Of a stretch of DNA of 64,000 nucleotides, positions 1 through 11,978 are shown piece by piece (position 1 is the first letter of the stretch; each line of letters begins with the position of its first letter). The notes under the pieces were generated by a model, which made no database searches, was not told the DNA's origin, and was given only the letters and a program-made list of their open reading frames with translations. Source of the DNA: Ocypus olens (lineage: Eukaryota; Arthropoda; Insecta; Coleoptera; Staphylinidae); contig OU343060.1 in NCBI GenBank assembly GCA_910593695.2, positions 12,501,358 to 12,565,357 on the forward strand. Reading direction: 5' to 3'. Made by a program: the position numbers and the translations under genes.

Positions 1-3000
1 AGAAAAAATATAAAAACAGTTGCTATCGACCTGACACTTTTCAAATTTATTCAGAATAGAATCTACTTCTTAGTTTAATCAAAATCTTGAAACATTTTTG
101 TACTAAATTTGGAGATAATCACACGATAACGCAGCTGGTAGTCTTGGTGAAGTTGCTCAATTTCCGACGGTTAGAAAAAAATATAAAAACAGTTGCTAAC
201 GACTTGAAACTTTTCAAATTTATTCAGAATAGAATCTACTTTTTAATTTAATCAAAATCTTGAAACATTTTTGTACTAAATTTAGAGATAATCACACGAT
301 AACGCAGCTGGTAGTCTTGGTAAAGTTGCTCATTTTCCGATGGTTAGAAAAAATTGAAACTTTTCAAATTTATTCAGAATGGAATCTACTTCTTAGTTTA
401 ATTAAAACCTTGAAACATTTTTGTACTAAATTTAGAGATAATTACACGATAACGCAGCCGGTAGTCTTGGTGAATTTGCTCACTTTCCGATGGTTAGAAA
501 AAATATAAAAACAGTTGCTATCGACTTGAAACTTTTCAAATTTATTCAGAATAGAATCTGCTTCTAAGTTTAATCGAAATCTTTGAACATTTTTGTACTA
601 AATTTGGAGATAATTACACGATAACGCAGATAATAGTCTTGCTGAATTTGCTCACTTTCCGATGGTTAGAAAAAATATAAAAACAGTTGCTATCGACCTG
701 ACACTTTTCAAATTTATTCAGAATAGAATCTACTTCTTAGTTTAATCAAAATCTTGAAACATTTTTGTACTAAATTTGGAGATAATCACACGATAACGCA
801 GCTGGTAGTCTTGGTGAAGTTGCTCAATTTCCGACGGTTAGAAAAAAATATAAAAACAGTTGCTAACGACTTGAAACTTTTCAAATTTATTCAGAATAGA
901 ATCTACTTTTTAATTTAATCAAAATCTTGAAACATTTTTGTACTAAATTTAGAGATAATCACACGATAACGCAGCTGGTAGTCTTGGTAAAGTTGCTCAT
1001 TTTCCGATGGTTAGAAAAAATTGAAACTTTTCAAATTTATTCAGAATGGAATCTACTTCTTAGTTTAATTAAAACCTTGAAACATTTTTGTACTAAATTT
1101 AGAGATAATTACACGATAACGCAGCCGGTAGTCTTGGTGAATTTGCTCACTTTCCGATGGTTAGAAAAAATATAAAAACAGTTGCTATCGACTTGAAACT
1201 TTTCAAATTTATTCAGAATAGAATCTGCTTCTAAGTTTAATCGAAATCTTTGAACATTTTTGTACTAAATTTGGAGATAATTACACGATAACGCAGATAA
1301 TAGTCTTGCTGAATTTGCTCACTTTCCGATGGTTAGAAAAAATATAAAAACAGTTGCTATCGACCTGACACTTTTCAAATTTATTCAGAATAGAATCTAC
1401 TTCTTAGTTTAATCAAAATCTTGAAACATTTTTGTACTAAATTTGGATATAATTACACGATAACGCAGCTGGTAATCTTGGTGAAGTTGCTCAATTTCCG
1501 ACAGTTAGAAAAAATATAAAAACAGTTGGTATCGACTTGAAACTTTTCAAATTTATTCAAAATAGAATCTTCTTCTTAGTTTAATCAAAATCTTGAAACA
1601 TTTTTGTACTAAATTTGGAGATAATCACACGATAACGCAGCTGGTAGTCTTGCTGAAGTTGCTCACGTTCCGATGGTTAGAAAAAATATAAAAACAGTTG
1701 CTATCGACTTGAAACTTTTCAAATTTATTCAAAATAGAATCTTCTTCTTAGTTTAATCAAAATCTTGAAACATTTTTGTGTTAAATTTGGAGATAATCAC
1801 ACGATAACGCAGCTGGTAGTCTTGGTGAAGTTGCTTACTTTCCGATGGTTAGAAAAAATATAAAAACAGTTGCTATCGACTTGAAACTTTTCAAATTTAT
1901 TCAGAATAGAATCTGCTTCTTAGTTTAATCAAAATCTTGAAACATTTTTGTACTAAATTTGGAGATAATCACACGAGAACGCAGCTGGTAGTCTTGGTGA
2001 AGTTGCTCAATTTCCGACGGTTAGAAAAAATATAAAAACAGTTGCTATCGCCTTGAAACTTTTCAAATTTATTCAGAATATAATCTACTTCTAAGTTTAA
2101 TCAAAATCTTGAAACATTTTTGTGCTAAATTTGGAGATAATAACGCGATAACGCAGCTGGTAGTCTTGGTAAAGTTGCTCAATTTCCGACGGTTAGAAAA
2201 AATATAAAAACAGTTGCTATCGACTTGAAACTTTTCAAATTTATTCAGAATATAATCTGCTTCTAAGTTTAATCAAAATCTTAAAACATTTTTGTGCTAA
2301 ATTTGGAGATAATCACACGATAACGCAGCTGGTAGTCTTGCCGAAGTTGCGCACTTTCCGATGGTTAGAAAAAATATAAAAACAGTTGCTATCGCCTTGA
2401 AACTTTTCAAATTTATTCAGAATACAATCTACTTCTTAGTTTAATCGAAATCTTGAAACATTTTTGTACTAAATTTGGAGATAATCACACGATAACGAAC
2501 TGGCAGTCTTGCCGAAGCTGCTCACTTTCCGATGGTTAGAAAAAATATAAAAACAGTTGCTATCGACTTGAAACTTTTCAAATTTATTCAGAATACAATC
2601 TACTTCTTAGTTTAATCAAAATTTTGAAACATTTTAGTACTAAATTTTGAGATAATCACACGATAACGCAGCTGGTAGTCTTGATGAATTTGCTCACTTT
2701 CCGATGGTTACAAAAAATATAAAAACAGTTGCTATCGGCTTGAAACTTTACAAATTTATTCAGAATAGAATCTACTTCTTAGTTTAATCAAAATTTTGAA
2801 ACATTTTTGTACAAAATTTGAAGATAATCACTCACACGATAACGCAGCTGGTAGTCTTGGTGAAGTTGCTCAATTTCCGACGGTTAGAAAAAATATAAAA
2901 ACAATTGCTATCGACTTGAAACTTTTCAAATTTATTCAGAATAGAATCTACTTCTTGGTTCAATCAAAATCCTGAAACATTTTTGTACTAAATTTGGAGA

Positions 3001-3290
3001 TAATCACACGATAATGCAGCTGGTAGCTTGGTGAAGTTGCTCACTTTCCAACGGTTAGAAAAAATATAAAAACAGTTGCTATCGACTTGAAACTTTTCAA
3101 ATTTATTCAGAATAGAATCTACTTCTTAGTTTAATAAAAATCTTGAAACATTTTTGTACTAAATTTGGAGATAATCACGCGATTATGCAGCTGGTAGTCT
3201 TGGTGAAGTTGCTCAATTTCCGATGGTTAGAAAAAATATAGAAACAGTTGCTATCGACTTGCAACTTTTCAAATTTACTCAAAATAAAGT
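1..3290 (+). repeat. SatA tandem satellite, ~172-bp monomer with 667-bp higher-order repeat
   Basis: About 19 head-to-tail monomers of ~172 bp run from the window edge, so the array is cut on the left. Each monomer carries TATAAAAACAGTTGC then ATCGACTTGAAAC, and a GATAATCACACGATAACGCAG segment. Bases 1-667 and 668-1334 look identical by eye; each is four monomers (173+172+149+173). The third monomer has a 22-bp deletion removing the TATAAAAACAGTTGC...CGAC box. After 1335 the monomers diverge from each other and the 667-bp order is lost. If the otp model is right, the array lies in otp intron 2. Open frames inside it are by-products of the repeat. Confidence 0.93.
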
Positions 3291-5217
3291 CTGGTTCATA
3301 ATTTACATTTAAATTTTGGTACGACAGTCCAATATTTACAAACTAAAAATTATTGTCAGGACCTCAGACAAAAATTTGAATTTTTATCAAGTTTAGAAAA
3401 ACGTACAGTACTTTAAGTTAGTTATTTCGATTTTCAGAAAATGCGAATTGATGCTTAATATATCGCCGGAATTGTAAATTAAGTGTGGACAATTTTAATT
3501 CCGTACATAAATTAGGCAACGTGTGTACATTAAATTTTAATTAATTAACAATTTTAATACACCGCCCTTTACGTCTATTACAATGTAAATTTCATTATGC
3601 AAATAACCGGAGGACTAAACACAGTTAAACTTTAATTAGTACAACACCCAAAATCCACTCAATATATTAACACATTTCACTAGGAAAAAAAAAGATAAAT
3701 TAAAAATTTGGATCTGAATAAATCAGTTATTATTTTTACTCTTCCTTGATTAAAAATATTGATGTGGCCATCATCTGAAGTTGCGCCTTTCCTTGATCAG
3801 CAGAAAAAAATACAAAGCAATTGTTGCAGCCTCGAAATTTATAAAATGTACCCAAAAGTGCGCACAGTACGTGTTTGCCGATTGAGATAGAGATCGGCAA
3901 ACAGGCTTTGCGCTCGAAATTACAAACAATATTTTTTCTGCGACCGCGGGAAAGTACTTTCTCGCCCGTTGCTATAGGTAACGTGTGGGAAAATGCTTCG
4001 GAATAAAGAAGCTTTAGATATATTTGCGATTTAGACTTAGTTTTGGGATATCTTTAATATCTAATTAAATTTATTTAATGCATCCGCAACAAGTGAAGAT
4101 TTCAAATTTCTAACGATTATAAATTTTGATGAGAAATATCGACCCAACGACGACGACGACTTGTACCCACCCCCTCCCCCATTTCCCGTGTCCCCGTTTC
4201 ATTATACAATTCCGGATAAAGTTAGCAATTCTAATTACGGATTCCGTACAGTGATATTCAATTCATATTAATTACAGGGGCACGAGTTGCCGCAAGTTGG
4301 CAATCCTGCGGGGTTTCCGGATTAGCCTAGGGGTTTTAGGCAGAGCTTTATGTGCACTTCCCTTCCCTTCCCAGAAATGTTTAACACGTCTAGTACTTTT
4401 CCTATCGTGATAGCTATAATAAATCAGCTAATACATTTATTTTAAAAGCATTTTTTTAAATGTGAATTAATATTTTATTTTATTTACTAAAAATAACTCA
4501 AATTTCGATCCAGGAGGCGAATGTATATAATGGCTTAAATGGCTGAGGTGTTACCTTCGTTAATCATTTTCAAAATTGAAACAGGTAAAGCTTCCTTTGC
4601 TAATTGTAGTGACTTAATTTTTGAATAATAAATATAAATTAAATTAAAAATTAAAAATGAAACACGTATTTATACAGAAAATCTTTTTATTAATTAAGGG
4701 AAATTCCTGATTTGTACCTGAGAAAATTCGTTTTGGAATCTCTTTCGATAAAATGGATCACCTCTGCATCAAGAGAATACCTATTTTCTAATAAAGTTAG
4801 TTATTTTGTAAATATGTTAAATCCGTTCTAATTTTTATATCCAGGATCGTTGTTTTGTTCACCATTGCGGCTGTTTATTTTGTTTCTGTCAGACGTAGGA
4901 ATTTTTACCCACTGTTTTTGGATTGTGTACCGAACGTGTCGTTCAGTGCAAATACAGGCAATAAAAGTCATTCAGGTAAAAGAACCGCTTATAAAAACGT
5001 AAGGCGCAATAAAAGGTAATGGCGGCCGAAGCCCTTCCGGTGTTGTAAAAATTTTATGCGGCGGTCAACATCTGATAATCAACTTCAATCGTCATGAATC
5101 CATTAATGACAAGACCGCGGATTTCTCGCTATTATGCTGTGCATATATTTTTTAATGGCTGATCAAACTTACTTATACTTTTACTGTATATACATGAATT
5201 ACAACTAATCGAGAAAT
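3291..5217. other. Unique AT-rich DNA (probable otp intron 2) with homeodomain/POU-like sites
   Basis: No coding exon is seen. Bases 3460-3640 are dense in TAAT/ATTA and TTAATTAA motifs and include a perfect octamer ATGCAAAT (3597-3604), the classical POU-factor site. Around 4200-4340 there are CTAATTA and GGATTAG sites beside a GC-richer, non-repetitive stretch, and 4985-5130 is similar (CAATAAAA, TTAATGAC). Such blocks resemble intronic enhancers of homeobox genes, but only conservation could show this. A ~30-bp match to the MCE right end (GATGTGGCCATCAT) lies at 3762-3778. Confidence 0.4.
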
Positions 5218-5790
5218 TTGCCATTTTTACCGTCTGCGAGAAAGTATTGTGGTCGTGAAAATTTCTTCGATATTTTTTTAACAGAAATATCCGTTTTGAA
5301 GTCCCTGGAGATTTCAGGAAAAGAAAATGCGTCTGTTTGCCTGTATGGCTATGTGTCTGTGTCTGTTGTCCGTGTGTCCGTGTGTCCGTGTGTCTGTGTG
5401 TCTGTGTGTCTGTGTGTGTTTGTCTGTTTGTCTGTGTGTCTGTGTGTCTGTGTGTCTGTGTGTCTGTGTGTCTGTGTGTCTGTGTGTCTGTGTGTCTGTG
5501 TGTCTGTGTGTCTGTGTGTCTGTGTGTCTGTGTGTCTGTGTGTCTGTGTGTCTGTGTGTCTGTGTGTCTGTGTGTCTGTGTGTCTGTGTGTATGTGTGTC
5601 TGTGTGTCTGTGTGTCTGTGTGTCTGTATGTCTGTATGTCTGTATGTCTGGTTGTCTGTAGGTCTGGTTGTCTGGTTGTCTGTGTGTCGATGTGTATGTG
5701 TGACTGTGTGTCTGCATCTGTGCGCGCTGTATCTCAAAAACTAATACAGCAATTAACAAGAAACTTTGAACATACTTTGATTTTCAACAG
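5218..5790 (+). mobile_element. MCE dispersed element, diverged 5' part (copy 1)
   Basis: It matches the 5' half of the full copies at 40828 and 53838 in order: a GAGAAAGTATTGTGGTCGTGA block, ACAGAAATATCCGTTTTG, a GT-rich microsatellite, then GCGCGCTGTATCTCAAAAAC and the GAAACTTTGAACATAC block. Similarity fades near 5790 and the 3' half is missing. The microsatellite has expanded to more than 300 bp, against 80-100 bp in full copies. It is more diverged than the other copies and so probably old. Confidence 0.8.
5378..5690 (+). repeat. (TGTGTCTG)n octanucleotide microsatellite
   Basis: An almost perfect 8-bp unit is repeated about 28 times at the core, with TGTATGTC and TGGTTGTC variants at the right edge. 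Because 8 is not a multiple of 3, all frames stay open and give false proteins on both strands (Cys/Val/Ser-rich forward, Thr/His/Gln-rich reverse). It lies inside the MCE fragment at the position of that family's GT microsatellite. Confidence 0.95.
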
Positions 5791-5959
5791 CTACCCTAAT
5801 TTTCATGATATGTCATCAGCAGTTTTTTTTAAGAATTACTCTGTATATTTTTGCATTTTCAGATCGACACATTTTCAACAATTTTATTCATTTCATATAA
5901 TCAATATGTAATAAATAAATGATATAAATAAATAACAAAATAAATAAATAAAACGAATT

Positions 5960-8705
5960 GAACTCTCGCGCGCAACAAATTAAAAATTAATATGTAACGC
6001 AGGAATAAAATTCTACAAAAATTCAATTCACTTTACAAGACGTCGATCTTTAAAAATAATTTTGGTTTTTGAATGTGCAGCAATTTTTAGTCGAGTTATA
6101 AATTTCTCAAAATGTATTTTTTTCAATGTCGAACACTCGAGCGCAAACAATTTAAAATTAATATAAAACGCAAAGATAAAATTCTACAAAATCACTTCAT
6201 AAGACGTCGACCTTTCAAAATAATTTTGAATGTGCAGTAATTTCCAGTCTAGTTATGAATTTTGGAAAATGTATTTATTTCAATGTCAAACCCTCTAGCG
6301 CAAAAAATAAAAATCAGTATGAAACGCAGGGATAAAATTCTACAAAAATTCAGTTCAGTTCACAAAACGTCGATATTTAAAAATAATTTTGGTTTTTGAA
6401 TGTGCAGCAATTTTCAGCAGAGTTATGAATTTTTTTAAATGTATTTTTTTAATGTCGAGCACTCGAGTGCAAACAAATAAAAATTAATACAAAACGAATG
6501 GATAAAATTCTACAAAAATGTAGTTCACTTGACACGACGTCGATCTTCCAAAATAATGTTGGTTTTTGAATGTTCAAATTTCCAGTCGAGTTATGAATTC
6601 TTAAAAATGTTTTATTTTCAATAACGAACACTCGAGTGCAAAAAATTAAAAATCAATATGAAAAGCAAAGATAAAATTCTACAAAAATTCAGTTCACTTC
6701 TCAAAACGTCGATATTTCAAAATAATTTTGGTTTTTGAATATGCAGCAATTTTCAGCAGAGTTATGAATTTTTTTAAATGTATTTTTTTAATGTCGACCA
6801 CTCGAGTGCAAAAAAAGAAAAAGAAATATGAAACGAATAGATAAAATTCTACAAAAATGCAGTTCACTTGACACGACGTTGATCTTTCAAAATAATTTTG
6901 GCTTTTGAATGTGCAGCAACTTTCAGTCGAGTTATGAATTTTTAAAAATGTATTTTTTCAATGTCGAACACTCTAGTGCAAAAAATTAAATATTAATACA
7001 AAACGCCGGAAAAAAATTCTACAAAAAATCAGTTCATTTCACAAGACGTCAATATTTCGAAATAATTTTGGTTTTTGAATGTGCAGCAATTTTCAATCCA
7101 GTTATGAATTTTTGAAAAAGTATTTTTTTTTAATGACGAATACTCGAGTGCAAAAAATTTAAAAAATATTTAAAACGCGGGAATCAAATTCTACAAAAAT
7201 GTAATTCACTTTACAACGTATCGTTCTTTCTAAATAATTTTGGTTTTGAATATTTGAATGTGCAGCAACTTTAAGTCGAGTTAAGAATTTTTAAAAATGT
7301 ATTTTTTCAATGTCGAAGTGGTAAAAATTAAAAATTAATTTAAAACGCGGGAATAAAATTCTACAAAATTCAAATTCACTTTACAATGCGTCATTCTTTC
7401 AAAATAATTCTGGTTTTTGAATGTGCAGCAATATTCAATCCAGTTATGAAATTTTGTAAAAGAATTTTTTTCAATGACAAATACTCGATTGCAAAAAATT
7501 AAAAATTAATTTAAAACGTGGGAATCAAATTCTACAAAAATTTAATTCACTTTACAAGGCGTCGTTCTTTCTAAATAATTTTGGTTTTTAAATGTTTGAA
7601 TGTGCAGCAATTTTCAGTCGAGTTATGAATTTTTGAAAATGTATGTTTTTCAAAGTCGAGCACTCGACTGAAAAAAAATTAAAAACTAATTTAAAACGCA
7701 GGAATTAAATTCTACAAAAATTCAATTCACTTGACAAGGCATCATTCTTTCAATATAATTTTGGGTTTTGAATGTGCAGCAATTTTCAGTTGAGTTATGA
7801 ATTTTTGAAAATGTATGTTTTTCAAAGTCGAGCACTCGACTGAAAAAAAAAATAAAAACTAATTTAAAACGCGGGAATTAAATTCTACAAAAATTCAATT
7901 CACTTTACAAGGCATCATTCTTTCAATATAATTTTGGGTTTTGAATGTGCAGCAATTTTCAGTTGAGTTATGAATTTTTGAAAATTTATTTTTTCAATGT
8001 CGAAGGGGAAAAAATTAAAAAATAATTTAAAACGCGGGATTAAAATTCTACAAAATTCAAATTCACTTTACAAGACGTCATTCTTTCAAAATAATTGTGG
8101 TTTTTGAATGTGCAGCAATTTTTCAATCGAGTTATTAATTTTTGTAAATGTAGAAAAATTAAAAATTAAGAAAAATTCCCGAAAAAAAATCTACTACAAT
8201 TTTGACGTCAATCTCTCGAAATAATTTTGGTTTTTGAATATGCAGCAATTTTCAGTCGAGTTATGAATTTTTGAAAATGTATTTTTTTCAAAGTCGAACA
8301 CTCGAGTGGAAAAAATTAAAAATTAATTTAAAACGCGGGAATAAAATTCTATAAAAAATTCAATTCACTTTACAATGCATCATTCTTTCTAAATAATTTT
8401 GGTTTTTGAATGTACAGCAATTTTCAGTCGAATTATGAATTTTTAAAACTGTATTTTTTCAATAACGAACACTCGTGTGCAAAAAATTAAAAATTAATAT
8501 GAAACGCAAAGATAAAATCCTACAAAAATGCAGTTCACTTCACATGACGTTGATCTTTCAAAATAATTTTGGTTTTTGAACGTTCAGCAATTTTCAGTCG
8601 AGTTATGAATTTTTGAAAAAGTATGTTTTTCAATGACGAACACTCGAGTGCAAACAATTAAAAATTAATTCGAAACGCAGGAATAAAATTTTACAAAAAT
8701 TATAG
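5960..8705 (+). repeat. SatB tandem satellite, ~165-bp monomer
   Basis: About 16 diverged monomers share AAAATTCTACAAAAATTCA, GACGTCGATCTTTC, GGTTTTTGAATGTGCAGCAA, CAGTCGAGTTATGAATTTTT and a CACTCGAGTG palindrome that is often intact. Spacing is about 164-175 bp, and some units are shortened (around 8140-8200). I see no clear higher-order repeat, and divergence between neighbours is higher than in SatA or SatI. The array starts ~170 bp after the broken MCE copy 1. It probably lies in otp intron 2. Confidence 0.9.
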
Positions 8706-8791
8706 CCCGGTAACACTTTAAAAAATCAGTCAGTATACGATTTAGGGGTGGAAATATTTTCACGTCCAGAGTAAGAAAGTGCTACTTCCTC

Positions 8792-9085
8792 ATATACCGG
8801 GTGTAACTGAATTCTGGTAGACCCCGAATATCTTTTTTATTTATACGTCTATCTTTTTGAAATTTAGTATAGTGTTTTAAGAGAATAATGTGGGTCAGCA
8901 AGTGGAATTTTTATTAAAATTGTATTTCCGGTTTAACCGGAAATGACCTTGACTTTTCTATTTCAAATGGAACACCCTGTTTATTTTTACACAATTTAAT
9001 TCCTCTCTAAATTCTAAGTTCACAGATGTATCATAAGTGACCCTTTGGTTGTTAGTTTTTTGTTTAAATTTAATTTAAATTTGTT
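8792..9085 (-). mobile_element. Dispersed ACAGGGTG/CCGGTATAT repeat, near full length
   Basis: On the minus strand it runs from a TAACAACCAAAGGGTCAC end, through ATGATACATCT, ACAGGGTGTTCCATTTG and an AATTTCCGGTTTAACCGGAAAT-type palindrome, to a TTACACCCGGTATAT end. The same element recurs at 51762-51961 and in several pieces at 54895-55431. No coding capacity is visible. I cannot name its superfamily. Confidence 0.7.
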
Positions 9086-10740
9086 ATTTTTTGTACGTTT
9101 CGTACAAATTCAGTAAATCCACAAATATCACAGTAAGTTGACAGCAAAATTGGCTATTGTCACTTGTTATTATTACAGCAATGATTGTAATTTACAATAA
9201 TGGCTTGTTTACTAAAACTAATTGAGTAAATTGTAATTGTATATTGGTGTAAATTTTGGTGAAAGTTGATTATTATACAAATAAATTAGAGAATATAAAG
9301 AACTAAAATATGCGATACAAAAATAATACCAAGCACAGCATACATTAACAAAATACACTGTTCTTCAAACTTCAAGGATTTTCGAAAGAATAAGAGTTTC
9401 GTTTCAGTGTACTTGTAGCTATGAGCGAATTTACTGTACTTTTTGTCATAATTTTTTGATTAAATTACAAAATCAACAGTTAATTTACGGACCTAAGTTG
9501 ACTTTTCTTGCTTCTTTTGACGGGGTTTATACACCTTGTATAATTTTATTGTGTTGTTAAATATAAATAGGATACGTTTAAAAACGATTTTCATATTATC
9601 TGATTAAGTGTTTTGTTCGAGAAATAAGCATTAAGGCAGTTCGTCACGTAATGAATAGTTTCTCCTGTTGGGTAACGGTAAGATGGACCTAACAAAATAT
9701 ATACTCATCTCTTAAAAATCCTATCACAGAAAAAATCCTACAGATGGCATCACTTTAAGCCAATTAAAATATTTCGCGCAAGGGTCTAGCTCATGCGTAA
9801 TTGCGTCCTTAATTTTCAGATAAAACTAATTTGGCTTAACGGATTTTATTACTAAAGAATCAATCTGTGCCTCTATAGTAAAACATCTTAGATTTTCAGC
9901 GTTTATTTCAACTTTAATTAATGTTGAAAATACCTTTTTTTAACACTAAATTACATACTTGAAAAGTAAAAAAAAAATTCTTTAGAAACCAACAGTAATC
10001 CTCTATGTAACCCTGTGTAAAATATTATTACACAATTTTTATCGATCACGCCACAATCAGTGCCAAAAACGCTTCGTATTTCTAACGGGTCGAACAGCCT
10101 TACCGGTTTGAATAAAGAGATTAAGAAGTTACTGGAGAGATGTACTGAAACGATGCTAATTTATTAATGAAGATTAAATGGTGTGTTATGAGAGGACATA
10201 AAATGTCTTGATGTGTTGTAAAACCGAGCACGTTTTCACATCAACATCAAAGTGCTCCGACACGTGAGTTCATTATGTTTTGATTGATATTTGACATTCA
10301 GAACGTGTGCAGACGAGTTCATAAGAGGACCATTCCATCTTTACTGTATAAGAGATACTGAAACTCGAGATTCAATTGATATTCACTCTTTTACAATCGT
10401 CGGGTAAGCGAGAGTAAGTCAAAGAGTTAATTCGATTAATTCCACCGTTTATCTCTGGTATAAAGGGTGCTGCCTCCTACAAACACTCGGATAGTTGTTC
10501 TTTTGATAATCCCACGAAACGTCAACGTTGGCAGCATTGTTTGTGTGTGTGCGGTTGCGTAGATTATAAAATTTGAAGTTTTTGTTTAGCTGCAGAAAGG
10601 TTGGGTAGTTGTATTTGTTGTAATTTAGTTACAAACTGTGAATGTGTTTGAGTGATGAGGTGATGAGACAAAAATCGTTGTCATACAACGATTGAGACGA
10701 TAAAATAAATTGTCTAATTTGATCGCGTTTTAATTGTTAA
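9086..10740. other. Unique AT-rich DNA, no gene seen
   Basis: I find no exon or tandem repeat here. The 10230-10640 part is less AT-rich, with a TATAAAG (10459-10465) about 30 bp upstream of a pyrimidine-rich start-like region and no convincing downstream ORF. It is probably otp intron 2, and the non-repetitive part could hold regulatory DNA. Confidence 0.3.
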
Positions 10741-10746
10741 TAGATT

Positions 10747-10999
10747 GTTATAGTCTGTTCGCTGGAATCTGGCGGCTGAGGTCATAAAACGGTCGGTCCG
10801 CCCTGAGGATCGAAGCACCCTCGAAGAAAATTGCATCCCATACATTTATTACTGTCCTTCGTTCCTATTGGTATACGCACTTTTACACCAGTACTTCTCA
10901 ACAAAGATTGGTTTGAGATAAAAAAAATATTACGTCCCCTACTTGCCAAGCTCCGACCCTCTTTTACGACCACAGCCGCCAGATTCCAGAGAACGGGCT
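10747..10999. mobile_element. MITE-like element with ~40-bp terminal inverted repeats
   Basis: The left end (TATAGTCTGTTCGCTGGAAT then CTGGCGGCTGAGGTC, 10750-10790) is matched in reverse at the right end (GACCACAGCCGCCAGATTCC then AGAGAACGGGCTATA, 10968-11002), about 85% identical by eye over ~40 bp. The interior (~170 bp) has no recognisable coding. Only A/T bases are duplicated at the edges, so a TA or TTA target duplication is possible but not proven. Confidence 0.65.
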
Positions 11000-11119
11000 A
11001 TAATTATAATTTAGCAAAATTAAAACCTGTATTTTTTTGTACATATAAAATCTTTACAAACTGCATGTTGTCATCAATTGTGTAGTTGTGTTAAAAATTA
11101 AAATCCCTGCATCAAGCTG

Positions 11120-11630
11120 ATCATTACTATAGTCTATTCATTCTACAGATATTGATAAAACGCCCACAATCGCCGATTCAAAAAATTGCGGGAAAGTCCA
11201 AATCACGCAGTACAAATACAAATGATTGACGCGTTCATCAGCTGATTGATTGCCTCTTTACAATGTGTCAGCTTTTAGTATCTGTTCGCGATCTAGTATA
11301 TTTTTGCTTGTTTATTTGAAATGTCCCTATCTCCACCATAACGACGTCGTGCGAGACATTTTTCAGTATCCGCCAAGGAATCGATTGTTAGTATTTTTAA
11401 GGTGTGTTCATCAGACTTTTGCGCTGCGATTTACAACTTTATCTTTAGAATGAATAGACTATAGTGTCAATTCTTCTAAACATTACAATACGAGGCATTT
11501 TTCAGTAATCGCCAAGGAATCGATTGTTAATATTTTTAAGGTGTGTTAATCAGACTTTTGCGCGGCGATTTTACAGCTCTATCTTTAGAATGAATAGACT
11601 ACAATTCTAGAGTTGATTCTTCTAAATATT
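11120..11630. mobile_element. Foldback/MITE-like element with duplicated right arm
   Basis: ACTATAGTCTATTCATTCT (from ~11128) is the reverse complement of AGAATGAATAGACTATAGT (ending ~11466), giving an element of ~340 bp. Its last ~130 bp (11353-11485: CGCCAAGGAATCGATTG, AGACTTTTGCGC, TTTAGAATGAATAGACTA) are repeated once more, diverged, at 11491-11625. The copy lies only ~60 bp downstream of the otp homeobox exon's splice donor. Confidence 0.6.
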
Positions 11631-11685
11631 ACAATTTGCGAAATGTAAATTTTGTCGATTTTGTGATGATATTTGTATGACTCAC

Positions 11686-11978
11686 TTGCACTCTCGATTC
11701 CGTGAGGCCGATCCTCATGGCGATCTCCTCCCGCATGAAGATGTCCGGATAGTGGGTCTTGGAGAAACACCGCTCGAGCTCGTTGAGTTGTGCCGGCGTG
11801 AACCTGGTGCGGTGCCGTTTCTGTTTCGTGGGTTTGTCCCCGTCGCTGGAACCTCCTCCGCCTAGGGAACCCAACGGAGGAAGGCCGGAGTCGCAGAGAC
11901 CGCTCAGCCTGGGCTGGTCCAGGACCTTCAGTTCGCCTTGGTGCCTCTTGATGTCCTCCCCGCACATCTCCTTTATTC
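11686..11978 (-). CDS. otp: orthopedia (Otp) homeobox exon, partial gene
   Basis: This internal exon is read 11978 to 11686. A pyrimidine-rich tract and AG acceptor (11979-11980) precede it and a GTGAGT donor (11685-11680) follows. It encodes GIKEMCGEDIKRHQGELKVL, a Gly/Ser linker (GGGGSSDGD), then KQKRHRTRFTPAQLNELERC through DIFMREEIAMRIGLTESRVQ, i.e. homeodomain residues ~1-46. The RHRTRFTPAQLNELER and THYPDIFMREE strings are diagnostic of Otp, a Paired-class transcription factor for neuroendocrine and brain neurons in animals. The donor falls right after Gln46, a known intron site in Paired-class homeoboxes. Helix 3 (with residue 50) must lie beyond the left edge; I find no matching exon in 1-11685. 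The acceptor phase (1) matches the proposed first exon at 21039. Confidence 0.93.

Noticed and set aside
260..1175. Two identical 82-residue frames
   Set aside because: They come from identical 667-bp satellite units and are not genes.
1..3290. A CRISPR array
   Set aside because: The repeats are ~170 bp, head-to-tail, with no unique spacers, in a eukaryotic locus.
5132..5911. Long Thr/His/Gln-rich and Cys/Val-rich open frames on both strands
   Set aside because: An 8-bp microsatellite without stops keeps all frames open; there is no codon structure.
10459..10640. TATA-box promoter for a plus-strand gene
   Set aside because: TATAAAG is present, but no downstream coding exon can be found within several kb.
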